NCBI GenBank assembly: GCA_024734555.1
Contig: JANPWX010000073.1
Span: 786,600-850,599, forward strand
Direction of reading: 5' to 3'
Length of the DNA stretch: 64,000 nt
Origin: Trochalopteron elliotii
Lineage: Eukaryota; Chordata; Aves; Passeriformes; Leiothrichidae
The position numbers were made by a program, and so were the translations under genes. Numbering within the stretch: position 1 is the stretch's first letter; each line of letters begins with the position of its first letter. Shown here one piece after another: positions 11,791 to 22,284 of this stretch. Under the pieces are notes generated by a model. The model was not told the origin of the DNA. It saw only the letters and a program-made list of their open reading frames with translations, and ran no database searches.

Positions 11791-14700
11791 CTGAAATGAC
11801 AACACTATTAAGTTTCTCTGCCCCCCATTTCCTGCTCTCCACCTCTTCCCCAGCCCCATTTAGTCCTACTGGTAGGAGAGAGCAATAGAAATTCTTGAAA
11901 AGCAAAGTTTGTTCAGGCAAAGGAAGCTTAAAGTTTTGGGGTTTTTTTTCTGCACAGAAACTACACACTAAAGAAAGAAGATATGTGCAGCATAACTATT
12001 TGACTGTATCACTCATCTCACTGGGGTTATCTGTCATGAAGCTGCTGAATCCTAAGTACTGAATACACTCATACAAAATCTTCGAACTACAAACTGAATT
12101 ATCTATCATTATGATCCAATACCCTTCACAAAGAAGCATCTGCAACTTGTGTTTGCTGTGTTGTATTGCTGAGATGGCAGCAGGTCACAGCAGGCCATGG
12201 CAGGCTGGAAGGCCATCGAGTTCCTCACCTCTGGAAGCCAGAATGGAGGGGAACTTGTAAATGTAGCCCTCAGTGGAGCAGGCTATAGGCAGATTTGTGA
12301 TGAATGAATGACGATAATCCATGGACATTTTGAATGTGTCAGTTCTTTCATCCACCTCCACCCAGCTGGGTGTGGAATAGCAAGAGAAGAGGAAATAAAG
12401 GCTAATATTGAGTACTTACAATCCAGCAGAGGATGGCAAAGCCAAACCAGGCAACACCCCAGGCATGTGTGTTCACTGGCCCAGAAATAGCGTCATAACA
12501 ACCCTGAAAGACAACCGGGAATGACTCAACACCAGCACTGAGCCTGCATTGCAAGGTGACAAAACCTACCTACCCCTGAGAGATACTGAGGTGGCATGGT
12601 GGCATGCTCCTCTCCTACTGCAATTTGGGTAGCTCAGAGGGTCTCAAAAAACCAAGCCAGAGCTACACTGCTTATTGACAACTTGCAGATTACCTACCTG
12701 TTTCTGGCTCCAAATACAAAGTACACCAATCTCAAACAATTCAAGGACAACTTGCTGCGCCATCTTGCCAAGTACACTTAGATAACCAAACACAGCTGAC
12801 ATAGAATTGACCTCCAGAATCAAGAAGCTGCAGGCAAATTTGGAAGCTTGAATGCCTTCTAGAAATGCAAGCTAGCGCAGAAGCTGATGCTCATGACCCA
12901 GCAACCTAGTGTATAGGAAATGATGGTCTACTGAAAAGTTCTTCCTTGAGGAGGAGAGCTGCTGATTTGCTCACTCATGTTGTATACGCTCATATTTGGG
13001 CTAAGCTTGATTTAGCTACTGTCTATCTACATGTTAGACATGTCACTTCTTACCAGTGGCTTGAGAGATTTCTCTCTCCATCAGGAAAGACTTTATCCTA
13101 AAAAAAATTTCTATCCTGTGTTCAGCAACATGGCCAGCACTCTACAGGCATTCCTTCTCCTCCAGAAAGCTTTTGAACACCTGTAGCTTGCAGTAAAGGA
13201 GAAAGGCTATTCACAGTCTCTTTCCCTTCCAGCAAGGCACTTTTGACTGACATATCCTCACTGAAAAAAGCAGAGATGATCTTACATTGCTGTTATAGTA
13301 GCCAGGCACTCCAAGTTTGCAGCCATCGAGGTTGATGGGAAGCCCTTGTGCATCCAGCACGCAGCACGTCCGCGGCCAGGGGTAGTCGGCGTCGCTGTAC
13401 GTGAGGCGGAAGGCAGACTGGTACTCCTGCCAGTCAGAGGGGCCCTTCACCCCACAGCAATGGTTCTGCAGGGACAGAGAAGGGAAGGGTGTTTGTGGGC
13501 CCAGGTCACAGCCCTGCACATGTCAGGACACAGCTTGGGCACTGAGCACAGATTTAGGGGAGAGATTCTTGTAGTGCCTGCCTTTGACAGTCTGCTGTCT
13601 GATAAACGAGCTAAAGGGGGAGTGTGTCAGAACTTTCTTAAAGGTTCAAGGCAGATGCCATCCTCTTTCTTATTCAGCAGCCCCAAGGAGGATTTGAAAT
13701 TCCAGGCTTGCAGAGCATTTAGTAATTAGTGACTTTTCAATGTTATTACCTGAAGCATGAGTTCATCCCATGCCTTTGTGACCTCACTGTCATTGTTATT
13801 GGCTGGCTCTGACTTCTGGTATCTCTCCAGCATTTGCTTCTGGAAGTGCTCTGGAGTAAGCTACAGAAAAAAAAAAGAAAAACCCAACAGAGAAAAATGC
13901 AGAAACTATGTAAATAAGTGGCCATGTAAAGCAAATACAGGGTTATTTGGGGAGGATTTGTTTTCTTGTTTCAGCATCCTGCTGGAGAACAGGAATGTTG
14001 CTTCTCCTCTGGTTTTACACAGGACAATAAAGAGCAGGATTTGAGGAGCAGGGGCAACAAAGATGAAGATCGCAAGCAGGCACTACTAGATGTAGATCAC
14101 AAGAGCTGTGCAGAAGCTATGGATTGCATTTGGTATGTTGGAACTAAAGCGCCACAAATAATTTCCCTCCCCACAGTATCTCCAATAATCCATGTAATCC
14201 TTCCCTCACCAGTAACACTGCCTGGGGCAATGCTGAAGATTTGTCTTCTCTGTGTATGATAGATTAATCAGTCTGTAGCTGAAAGACTAAACAGTGTATT
14301 GATGATTCAACTAACCCACGCTATTATTTCCTTAACTACAAGGTTGTAAACATTTTAAAATGTTAAAAATAACAAAACTGTGCTGGAAATATTTGATTAG
14401 AATAATGATGTTGGAATTTTTCCTTATGGGGCTGTTTTCTGCTCAGCAGTAGTCCTGTGAGTTTACACTGTATTATCACATCTAGTGTGTGATACAGGAT
14501 TTTACACTGAACAGGATGACTGTGTGCCCTAGAACTTGTGCTTCCCACCGTAGTTAAAAGAATATGGGAGGAAAGAAATACTCACAGAGTCTCGGTGAGT
14601 CGCTGCTGTGATGCAAGAAGCCATTTCAAATGCAAAAGTGATCAGCATCAGAATGATGTACTATGGGAGAAAGAGCAAAATTAGTTCTTGGAGGAACAGT

Positions 14701-16943
14701 TCAGCATTTTTTTTCAAGATAAATCTGGAAACCCTGCTTGATCCAAAGGTGGCCAGGCTATCACATTCCCTCTCACCCAGCCTGAAGGTTCTCGTGCCTT
14801 TCCCTGTGCTTGTTTCAATTTGCAATCCCCTTTCTTGAAGGTAAATGACTGGAATTGTTCTCCATCTCACAGACAAGATTTCATCAGAACCTCATGGCAT
14901 TAAGACTGCCCTGCCTCCATGGAAAATACTTTTTCCTTTTCTTTGTTGCATCTAATTGGCAACCTATGTTTGTGTCATGTGTCCTCCTTTCACTTCCACT
15001 TACCAGCTATAAGCTTTCAGCAGAAAGCTGTTCACTCCTAGCAGGAGAGATTGTACATTGGGGAAAGGGAAGGTGCAGCTTAGGGCATCATTCAGATCCC
15101 CCTGATTTTTCACCTTTAGATTTCCTGAACACTCTTACACAGTGAGCAAAGATCCTTCATGAAAACAGATTCCAAGGGTCACCTCTCATAATCTCTTTCA
15201 CTCTTTCTTTTCCCTTTCCAGCATAATCCCTTTGATATTTTCCATATTTTCTTTGGAGCTCCCATGTATCTGTTCCTCCTCCCATGTTTTATAATGATCT
15301 TCTCTGATTTAAGGCTTTTTTTTCCTACTTACCCCAGCTTCTGTCCCTTGTACCCTCTCATGTATCCTAAACCAGAGCCTTGGGTTTCAGCCAAGACACC
15401 AAAATTCAGAGGTAAGGGAATTCTATTTCCTCAGCTGTTTGCTGACATATTCCCTGGCCCAAGAGTTCAGATCTCTGAGTGCCTCTTGTCTAAAACAGAC
15501 ACCCTGCAACCCCACAGTAATCCACGAGAGAGCTCGTTTCAGCTTTCATATCTACCCTTCATTAATGCTAGTACCAATTAAATTTTGCCACTGCCAAAAT
15601 AAACAACTAAGTAAGACATTATACAGAGATTTGTCCACATCTTAACATTGTCCTTGGCTTATCCAAAGCTCTGTCTCCACCCCTGTAATTTCTGCCTGCC
15701 TGGTGATGTCTTATGTTCTTGATTGCACCCATATTTGTTATCCTGACACTCACTAATGACTTGTACAGCCGTCACAACTTATCAGCTCCTAAAGTGAATA
15801 GTGTATGACAGCTGAAAAGCAGTAAGGGGTGGGGAGAAACAAGGATCTAAACCACATCCCAGCTATATGTGATTGCACAAGTGCTCCTGCATTGCTTCAG
15901 GGCAAGGTCAGGGTTAAGCCAGTCAAACCTTCACTGTGGCTACCTCCATTAATTCCCTCAGCCTGGTTTGGGAGCTTCTCATGCATGAGTCTTCACAGGA
16001 GTCACCCTCTGGGACACCACAGCCATGATCAAGAAGAACCTTTGGCTCCTTATCAGTATAAAAGCTGTCTTTGCTCACTGGTTGATTCCCAAGGTGACCA
16101 GGGACACTAAGGCAGCCTTTGCTCAGTTTAGCAGCAGTAGGAAGGCAAATTTTTCTACACTTACCACCAGCAGCAAGGTCCTGCTGGCCTTAATGACTCC
16201 AATGATACCAAGGATAGACAGAGCAAAGAGTGCAAGGCCAACAAAGATGCCAATCCAGGCAGCAGCGTTGATGTCACTGTTTTCTGTGGCTCTCAGCAGA
16301 GGGTAGAGACCGTGGGGGTTAGACACAAAGTAGATACACTCTGCTGTCAGGGCAATGCCGCACATCTGGGAAGCACAAGAGACCCATTAGATCAAAGTTC
16401 CCCAAAGAAATAGCAAAGACAGAAACAGGTGTAGACTGCTTTTCATTCATTCATTCAGCTTCCTGCCAAGTGGGAGCTACCCAACCCCTCCTCCGCCCAG
16501 CTTTACAATCTCTTGTATTGGGACTTCTCAGAAGATTTGCTTTCAAATCTCACCCAGCCTTGATCTGAGACATCAGGCCTAGGACTCGAGGATGTTGAGA
16601 AAGAATTCCATCACTATGGAGGGAGGTGGCTGGAAAAATGTTGGTCTGCTCTTGCTGACAGTTCTACGGCTTTTCCCCTAGCACCCATCTTGGTATTGTG
16701 GATCTGCCCCTGCTGTCCCTTTGTGACCCAAATGATCATCTAGGAGAACTCTCCTTATCCTCTTCTTTCATGCTACTTATGTGTAGACTTCACATGTGAA
16801 GAGGGAGACCTGCTGTTTTAAGAAGCATCATACTGGAAGGAAGCCTCCACCCATACTTGTTCCATTTCACTTACCCCAATGACCACATTCCCAAAGACTA
16901 ACAGACCCTGCAAGATGTGTACACAATCATCACTTTTCGCCAT
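11740..16943 (-). CDS. UPK1B: uroplakin-1b, spliced over seven coding exons, 256 aa
   Basis: UPK1B is a tetraspanin. In mammals it pairs with uroplakin IIIa in the urothelial plaque and is also expressed in other stratified and mucosal epithelia. The exons 16875-16943, 16165-16365, 14586-14660, 13750-13860, 13286-13465, 12420-12503 and 11740-11790 join in one open frame of 256 codons plus TGA, against 260 in human. All six introns between coding exons are phase 0 with GT-AG ends. TM1 is about residues 10-37, TM2 about 58-81, TM3 about 86-110 and TM4 about 226-250. The large loop has the CCG motif at C155-C156-G157, the uroplakin-type PWPRTCC with C186 and C187, then C201 and C214, making six loop cysteines. 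One N-D-S sequon lies at N138. The start is in exon 2, 23 codons before the splice, as in mammals. Nothing is frameshifted or missing. UPK1A is the closest alternative, but the loop and the neighbourhood fit UPK1B better. Confidence 0.96.
12420..12503 (-). CDS. UPK1B: UPK1B coding exon, residues 213-240
   Basis: This 84-bp phase-0 exon encodes the final loop cysteine (C214 in GCYDAISGP) and the start of TM4 (AWGVAWFGFAILCW). The acceptor is CTTTCAG and the donor GTAAGTAC on the minus strand. Confidence 0.96.
13286..13465 (-). CDS. UPK1B: UPK1B coding exon, residues 153-212 (core of the large extracellular loop)
   Basis: This 180-bp phase-0 exon carries the CCG signature (NHCCGVKGPSDW), the DADYPWPRTCC block and the KLGVPGYY block. 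These are the most diagnostic uroplakin-1b sequences in the window. The acceptor is CCCTGCAG and the donor GTAAGATC. The open frame runs past the donor by a few codons, which is read-through into the intron. Confidence 0.97.
13750..13860 (-). CDS. UPK1B: UPK1B coding exon, residues 116-152
   Basis: This 111-bp phase-0 exon encodes the membrane-proximal helix of the large loop: TPEHFQKQMLERYQ, then a variable NNND-S segment with the only sequon, then TKAWDELMLQ. Human has a longer, differently spaced variable segment, which accounts for much of the small length difference. A pyrimidine-rich acceptor ends in CTGTAG, and the donor is the weaker GTAATA. Confidence 0.95.
14586..14660 (-). CDS. UPK1B: UPK1B coding exon, residues 91-115 (TM3)
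   Basis: This 75-bp phase-0 exon encodes YIILMLITFAFEMASCITAA and the first residues of the large loop. It was too short to stand out as an open frame and was found by matching the expected TM3. The acceptor is TCCCATAG and the donor GTGAGTAT. Confidence 0.95.
16165..16365 (-). CDS. UPK1B: UPK1B coding exon, residues 24-90 (small loop and TM2)
   Basis: This 201-bp phase-0 exon encodes the end of TM1 (CGIALTAECIYFV), the small extracellular loop with the HGLYPLL block, TM2 (AAWIGIFVGLALFALSILG) and the cytoplasmic turn KASRTLLLV. The acceptor is GCTTCCCAG and the donor GTAAGTG. The ATG at its first codon is internal, not the start. Confidence 0.97.
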
Positions 16944-16962
16944 CTTTAATTCTTCATGCAAC
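16875..16962 (-). CDS. UPK1B: UPK1B exon 2 with start codon (residues 1-23)
   Basis: The coding part is 16875-16943 and starts ATGGCGAAA, a strong Kozak context with A at -3 and G at +4. It encodes MAKSDDCVHILQG and the first part of TM1. Nineteen bases of 5'UTR precede the ATG after a pyrimidine-rich acceptor ending TTTTCTAG. The donor is GTAAGTG. The start matches the mammalian MAK start of uroplakin-1b. Confidence 0.95.
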
Positions 16963-19900
16963 CTAGAAAAAAACAAACACAGTTTTCAATTAAATCACTG
17001 GTACAATATGCTTCACTCAGAAACACAAATTATCCATGAGGAGAAGGATAAACAGAATTTGCCAGCCTGTCTGTACACCTCCCAAACCTTGCTTTATAGT
17101 AGTTTCAGAGGAGACCTCCCCAGGTATTAATCTGGTAACTCAAACTCTTCCAGATACTTGAGCTACAGAAGACTGGGACCGCTTTGGGGGCAGCTGGTTG
17201 CTTCAGCTCCCTTTTGGGTAGGATTTTCATCATCACACCAGCACTGACAACAACCTCAGGTCATGGTGTGTCATTCCTGTCTGGCCAGAAACACCAGCTA
17301 CATCTGGACAGAGACAAGTCTAGCATCCTCACTCCTATTCCAAAAGATCCAGCATTCCCCCAGGGCATGCTACCTGGGCCATTTTGACCAGCACCACCAT
17401 GGGACTGAACTGGTAACCAGGGTGCTCCAACTGTATCCCACACACACCCACAGCACAGGACTTTGCTAAGAGTAGTCCCATCTCCCACCCGTGCTGGGAA
17501 TGGGAGCTGAGTTCCCCAAGTCAGGTGTGAGGGAGGAAGAGAAGGAGGGAGGGGCAGCTCAGGTTGCAGTTGGCTCATGGGAACCAGGCCAAGTAGCATT
17601 CCTACTGAATTCTTGAGAATGCTATATCCTGCAGTCTAGAGTCAGGTGGCCTGCAACGAATTCATCCCCTTCCAGAGAGGACAGCATAAAGGCATCAGTC
17701 AGAGGTGTGAGACCTCTTGGAGAAAGAAGCCTGGGCACCAGAGTCCACCAAGTTTTTCTTTCAAAGGGGTGGAGCACATGTGGATGGAGAGGGTAAGGGG
17801 GAAAAACCCCAATCCTGAGACAACTGCATTTACCAGGTGGTTAAAAAATTATAAATCAGGAAAGAAAGGCTGCAGTGAGCCCAGCTTGAGCAGACAACAG
17901 GAAAAACTGCTTGAACGTCCTTCTTCTGGCAGAGTACCTGCATTTGTGCCTCTTGGGCCACTGACTTCACAGTTCTTCAAAGAAGCAGTTGGGAAATATG
18001 AACAGACAAAATGAAGGGGAGCTTTCTGAGGAAACAGAGCACTGTGAGACCTCTCTAACAATGCCACCTCCTGCCTCCTCAGCAGCTGCCCTTTTTGGGG
18101 TATGCAGGACTTCCAACAGTGACAGATGAAAGCCAGTCACTTCCTGCTACTCTTTCTGCAGTGGTTTGAGGGTTAGGCATGCAGAATTCTCCAGCACTCT
18201 CACCACTATATCGGCAGAGTGCCTAAGCATTTTTGTATGATAGAATGTGTAGGAATTTTTAATAATACGTGGCCATTATTTTTAAGTTGAGAAGACATTT
18301 TTAGTCCCAGCCAGGTGTTTGGAGGCCAGACCCAGTATACATGAAACTGTTTGGCTCTGTATTTGAAAATGGCAGGCTCATGAGGTCAACCTGGATCTCT
18401 GTCCTTGTCAAACTTCCTGACCAGCCACGATGTCCAGGGGCTGTCTTGCAGGTCAAATCTGAGTCTGAGCAATGTTCAGCCATGTGTTCTATAATACAAC
18501 ACTGCAGAGTCTGCCAAAGCTAAGATGAATCCTGGTCCTCCACTCATCTGAAAGCTGGAGAGACCACTGCCTGGCTCACGGACTTGTGTGCTGCAAACTC
18601 CAGGGATGTCAAAAAACGCTTTAGTTATTGCCACCTAAGGGACAGCAGCCCAAAAAGTGAGGAACTCTTTCCTTCTTGAACACAGGCACTTGAACTCTGA
18701 CTGCCACCTGAAAAAGTGGGTCTGCCCCAGTTGCAGTGTACAAAGCAAGGTTGAGTATGTTGCCCTGTTCAATGTAACAGCAGCTCTCACACCTTGCACA
18801 TGGGCTGTGCATCCAGCCCAAGCTCTTGCCTCTCCACAAGCTGGCTTTCTTCTCCTCCTTGGCAGGTAGAACCTGGCTCACTCCAGTCTCCCCTTGGGCA
18901 GGTATTATTGCAGTCACATTAGCTGGAGAAAGCAATCCCCATCTCTTGGGGGCTCTTATGTCCAGTGGGCTACTATGGTTGTGAGGAAAGCTGGACACAG
19001 TCACCACCACAGGTATCAGTTGGAAAATGGCAAGTTTCCAGACAACCTAAGGTTCTCCAGTACCTTAACTAAGTACAATGTGATTGCAGTGCAGGGAGAA
19101 GCACAGAGACCAGGAAGAGGAGAAGGGAAGGAAAAAAGGATTTACTAGACTTAAAAAACCCCCAGCATTGCCATATTTCTATGAATTATCTCTCTGCCTC
19201 CAAGCGATTGGTGCCAAAAGAGTTCATTTCTTGGTGTCCACTTTATTAACCTGTGCCACATGGGTCAACCCCGTGCCTGACCTCTTCTCCCTTGCAGATG
19301 GTCCAGAATCACCATCAGGAATGAGAGACCAGGCAGGTGCTCCAAGGCCATGACAACAGCTGGGCAGCTAGAGAGCCAGTCCTCCAGCATGTCCCAGAGG
19401 AGACGCTGTGGGAGATCGAGAGCTTTCCACCTGCTCCTCATGCCTTGGAGGTGAGCTTCATTCAGCAATAATGCAAGAATTGCACAGCACTTGCCACAGG
19501 TACATGACCACAGAGGCATGAGGCAAACTTGGCTGGTGTGCCCGAGGCAGGCTGTGCACAGATGTGTCTCACAGGCACCCCCAGCTGTGACAGTGGTGGG
19601 CAGCCCTCCTCCCAAAGCCCCAGGCCAGCAGACTCTGCCTGGGGACACAAATGCATTTGGAGGTAGAGGAGTCTTCTTCTTGGGCTTGTTAAAATTAATC
19701 TCATGACCCAAATGCAGTTTCCTGGGGTTTCAGGAAACCCTCTGAGGAAACTGGAGTTTCAGCTGCAACCATTATCCAAAAGTTCCACATAAGAAGGAAG
19801 CCAGCTCCTGGAATTTCAACCTTGACCTGGTGTTCCTCAGCATATCCTAGAAACCTTGCAATTTACATGTGACCTATCTAGGCCTGAGGTATTCAATTAT

Positions 19901-22151
19901 CACTATCACAGGTTTTGCTCCATGCTCTAAGCAGCTTTGGAAAGGTGCCTGTTGGTCTCATTGTACCAAAATCCCCTGTGTCCCTCCCGAGGCACATACT
20001 TACTCTTCCTGACATTCTGGTCACAACCAGTATAACTGGTTGTAACTTCTCCCCTCTCCTCTCCCCTCACACCCCAAAAACACTCCTTACACTCATGGGG
20101 GTCCAGCTGAGCCTGCCAGAGCCCAGGAGAAGTGGTAGCCTTGCCTCCCCCTGGTACCCCACAAACTTCAGACAATCTATTTCCATGCCCTTGAAGCTTT
20201 CCTGACCTCCCCTTGCTTCCTTTACTCTCAGTATCTCTGAGATCCTCAGCACAACTCTGAGAGATGAAAAGGAAGCTCTTTTCTGCAGAGGCTGGCTTCT
20301 GCCCTTGTATTTTAGGAGATAACCTCATGCAGGCTTTGAAAGGATGCTCTTCTGGTAACAATTCCTGGATTCAAATGGGATTTGGGGTCTGCTGTGCACC
20401 CCTCACACAGACTGCACTGGTCAATCTTTTGAAGCCTCCACACCCTGTTTCTATAGGCTGGGACAGGATTTCAGTGGCCTTACAGATGAATTCCCCTTCT
20501 TAGCCTACCTCTATGCCATCTCTAGCCAAAAAACCCAATGGATAAGGATTCATTTGGCATTGCCCAACACAGACCCAGGTGACATTTTGATTGCCTTGCG
20601 TTTTGTGCTAGTTGCAAGCACTGTGACAAAGGGACGTCCCAAAACATCCCTGTGAGCATCATCTGGTTCTACACGCTGCTCCTGGAGGTTTCTCAGCATC
20701 GTGGTGGGGCTTGCAAGGGCTTCACATCACCCCTTGCTACCTCCCTTTCCCTCAGCGTCCCTGCCCAGGGCGTTGCATTCTCATGCCCTGGTGCAAGGAG
20801 GCAGAGACAAAGGATGCATTTGTTCAATGACTCACGGGCTCTGCCCGCCTTGGCTGAAGGGCTCTGCACCACTCGAGCGCAGCTGAGCAAACGCGGCCGC
20901 TCGGCAGCAGGATCCTGGTCCCTGCCCCTGCAGCCCTGCGAGGAGGAAGCCTGGGCACCACCCCTGCTGTCCAAGCCCAGCTGGAGAGCATGTTCCTACA
21001 GGTAGGAGCAAGATGCCCAGGCTAGCCCTGGGGTGCTGATAGAGGGAAGTCATCCAGGTGGAACTGCTGCCAGAGGTGCTGTGCCAAGGCCAGTGCCGGT
21101 GCCATGGGAAGCCTCTGTGAACCACAGACCCACCCACACCCAGACCTCCTGTGGACCCCCATGCATCAAGAAATAAACATACTTTAGGGTTTTTTTAAAT
21201 TGGTTATAATGGAAAATATAGCCCCTAAGGGGCTTAAAAATAAGGTATTTTCCAAGTGCTTAGACACCTTGAGACCTACACAGTTTTTAAGAGGATGTAA
21301 TTTAATATGTTAACGATGAATCGCTTGAACTACACTGTAAGAAGCCAAGTGTTTTACAAATGTCAGTTCATCATTTGTTTACTTATTTCAAAGCAAACAT
21401 CTCCAGTGGACACAAACCCATGCACTCCTCCTGCCCTTCTGAACTTTCCTCAATTCTCCACCTCCCCTGAAATGCAGCCACCTCTGACAGAAAACTGCTT
21501 GTGTGCTAGGAATCAACCACACTCAGAAATGGAAGAGGCAGACAGTTATTCTGTGCTACCAGGAGAGAAAAATAAAGCAAAAACATAGCTCAGCATCAAG
21601 CAGGGGTCACAGACTAATTAAGTTTCATTTTGAAGAGATTGCTATGAAATGAAGCCTGTGTGAACAGTGGTGTGGCTGGTAAATCATCGTCAAGCATAAT
21701 TACCTCAGAAGTAGAGCTGGGAGGTAGGTTTTTCCTCTCTCCTTTATTAGTTCAGCGCAGCCAAAACAAGAGGTTTTTTTTTAACTTTCCTATTTTCACA
21801 AGTGAGGGGGAACTATGAGATTTGTCTTCCTCTACAATTTTCCCTTTTTTTTAACACTCAGATTTACAACAGTTTTAATTTTTCCATTCCCTCCTCCCCA
21901 GTCTTTAGGAGAAAAAATATGAAACTAATTAAAAGAGCCATAGAAAAGACACAGCCTGAGGTAAGAAAAATGAAATACTTAATAATTTCCTGCAGTTAAC
22001 CTTATCCAGGTACTAGGCTCCCACATACCAAACACAGTTCAGGGACTAAAATAAAAACCATTGAGCATAAGAGCTGTCTTTTCTCCTAATAGACATTTAT
22101 GGCTCATATGCCTCTTTAAGAGAAAGACCATGACCAAAGCAAGGAACTCAC

Positions 22152-22210
22152 CCGCTCTCTTCTCGTGATGCTTCCCTGCAGAAATCCCAACCCACCTGCA
22201 AAGCTGAAAA
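22152..22210 (-). other. UPK1B: UPK1B non-coding exon 1 (predicted)
   Basis: A consensus donor (AGCGG followed by GTGAGTTCC on the minus strand, exon edge at 22152) lies just below a TATA-like/CCAAT promoter. With start of transcription about 25-30 bases after the TTTAAA box, exon 1 would be about 60 bases of pure 5'UTR joining to exon 2 at 16962 across a 5.2-kb intron. The start position is inferred; only the donor is well defined. Confidence 0.6.
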
Positions 22211-22237
22211 GGCCCCTTTCTCCCACCTCTGCTGCTC

Positions 22238-22280
22238 TTTAAAGAGCCCAGGTTGCTTGAGGAACGTGCTGTGTGATTGG
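22238..22280 (-). promoter_or_regulatory. UPK1B: UPK1B core promoter: TTTAAA box and CCAAT box
   Basis: On the minus strand a CCAAT box in the context CCACCAATCAC (core 22276-22280) is followed about 35 bases later by a TATA-like CTTTAAAG (22237-22244), then by a consensus splice donor about 90 bases further on. There is no CpG island, so this fits a focused, tissue-restricted promoter as expected for an epithelial differentiation gene. Confidence 0.6.
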
Positions 22281-22284
22281 TGGG

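Noticed and set aside
19265..20361. Several overlapping 90-148-codon frames within UPK1B intron 1
   Set aside because: They lie inside the intron between the non-coding first exon and exon 2, in GC-richer sequence with frames open on both strands, so they are compositional.
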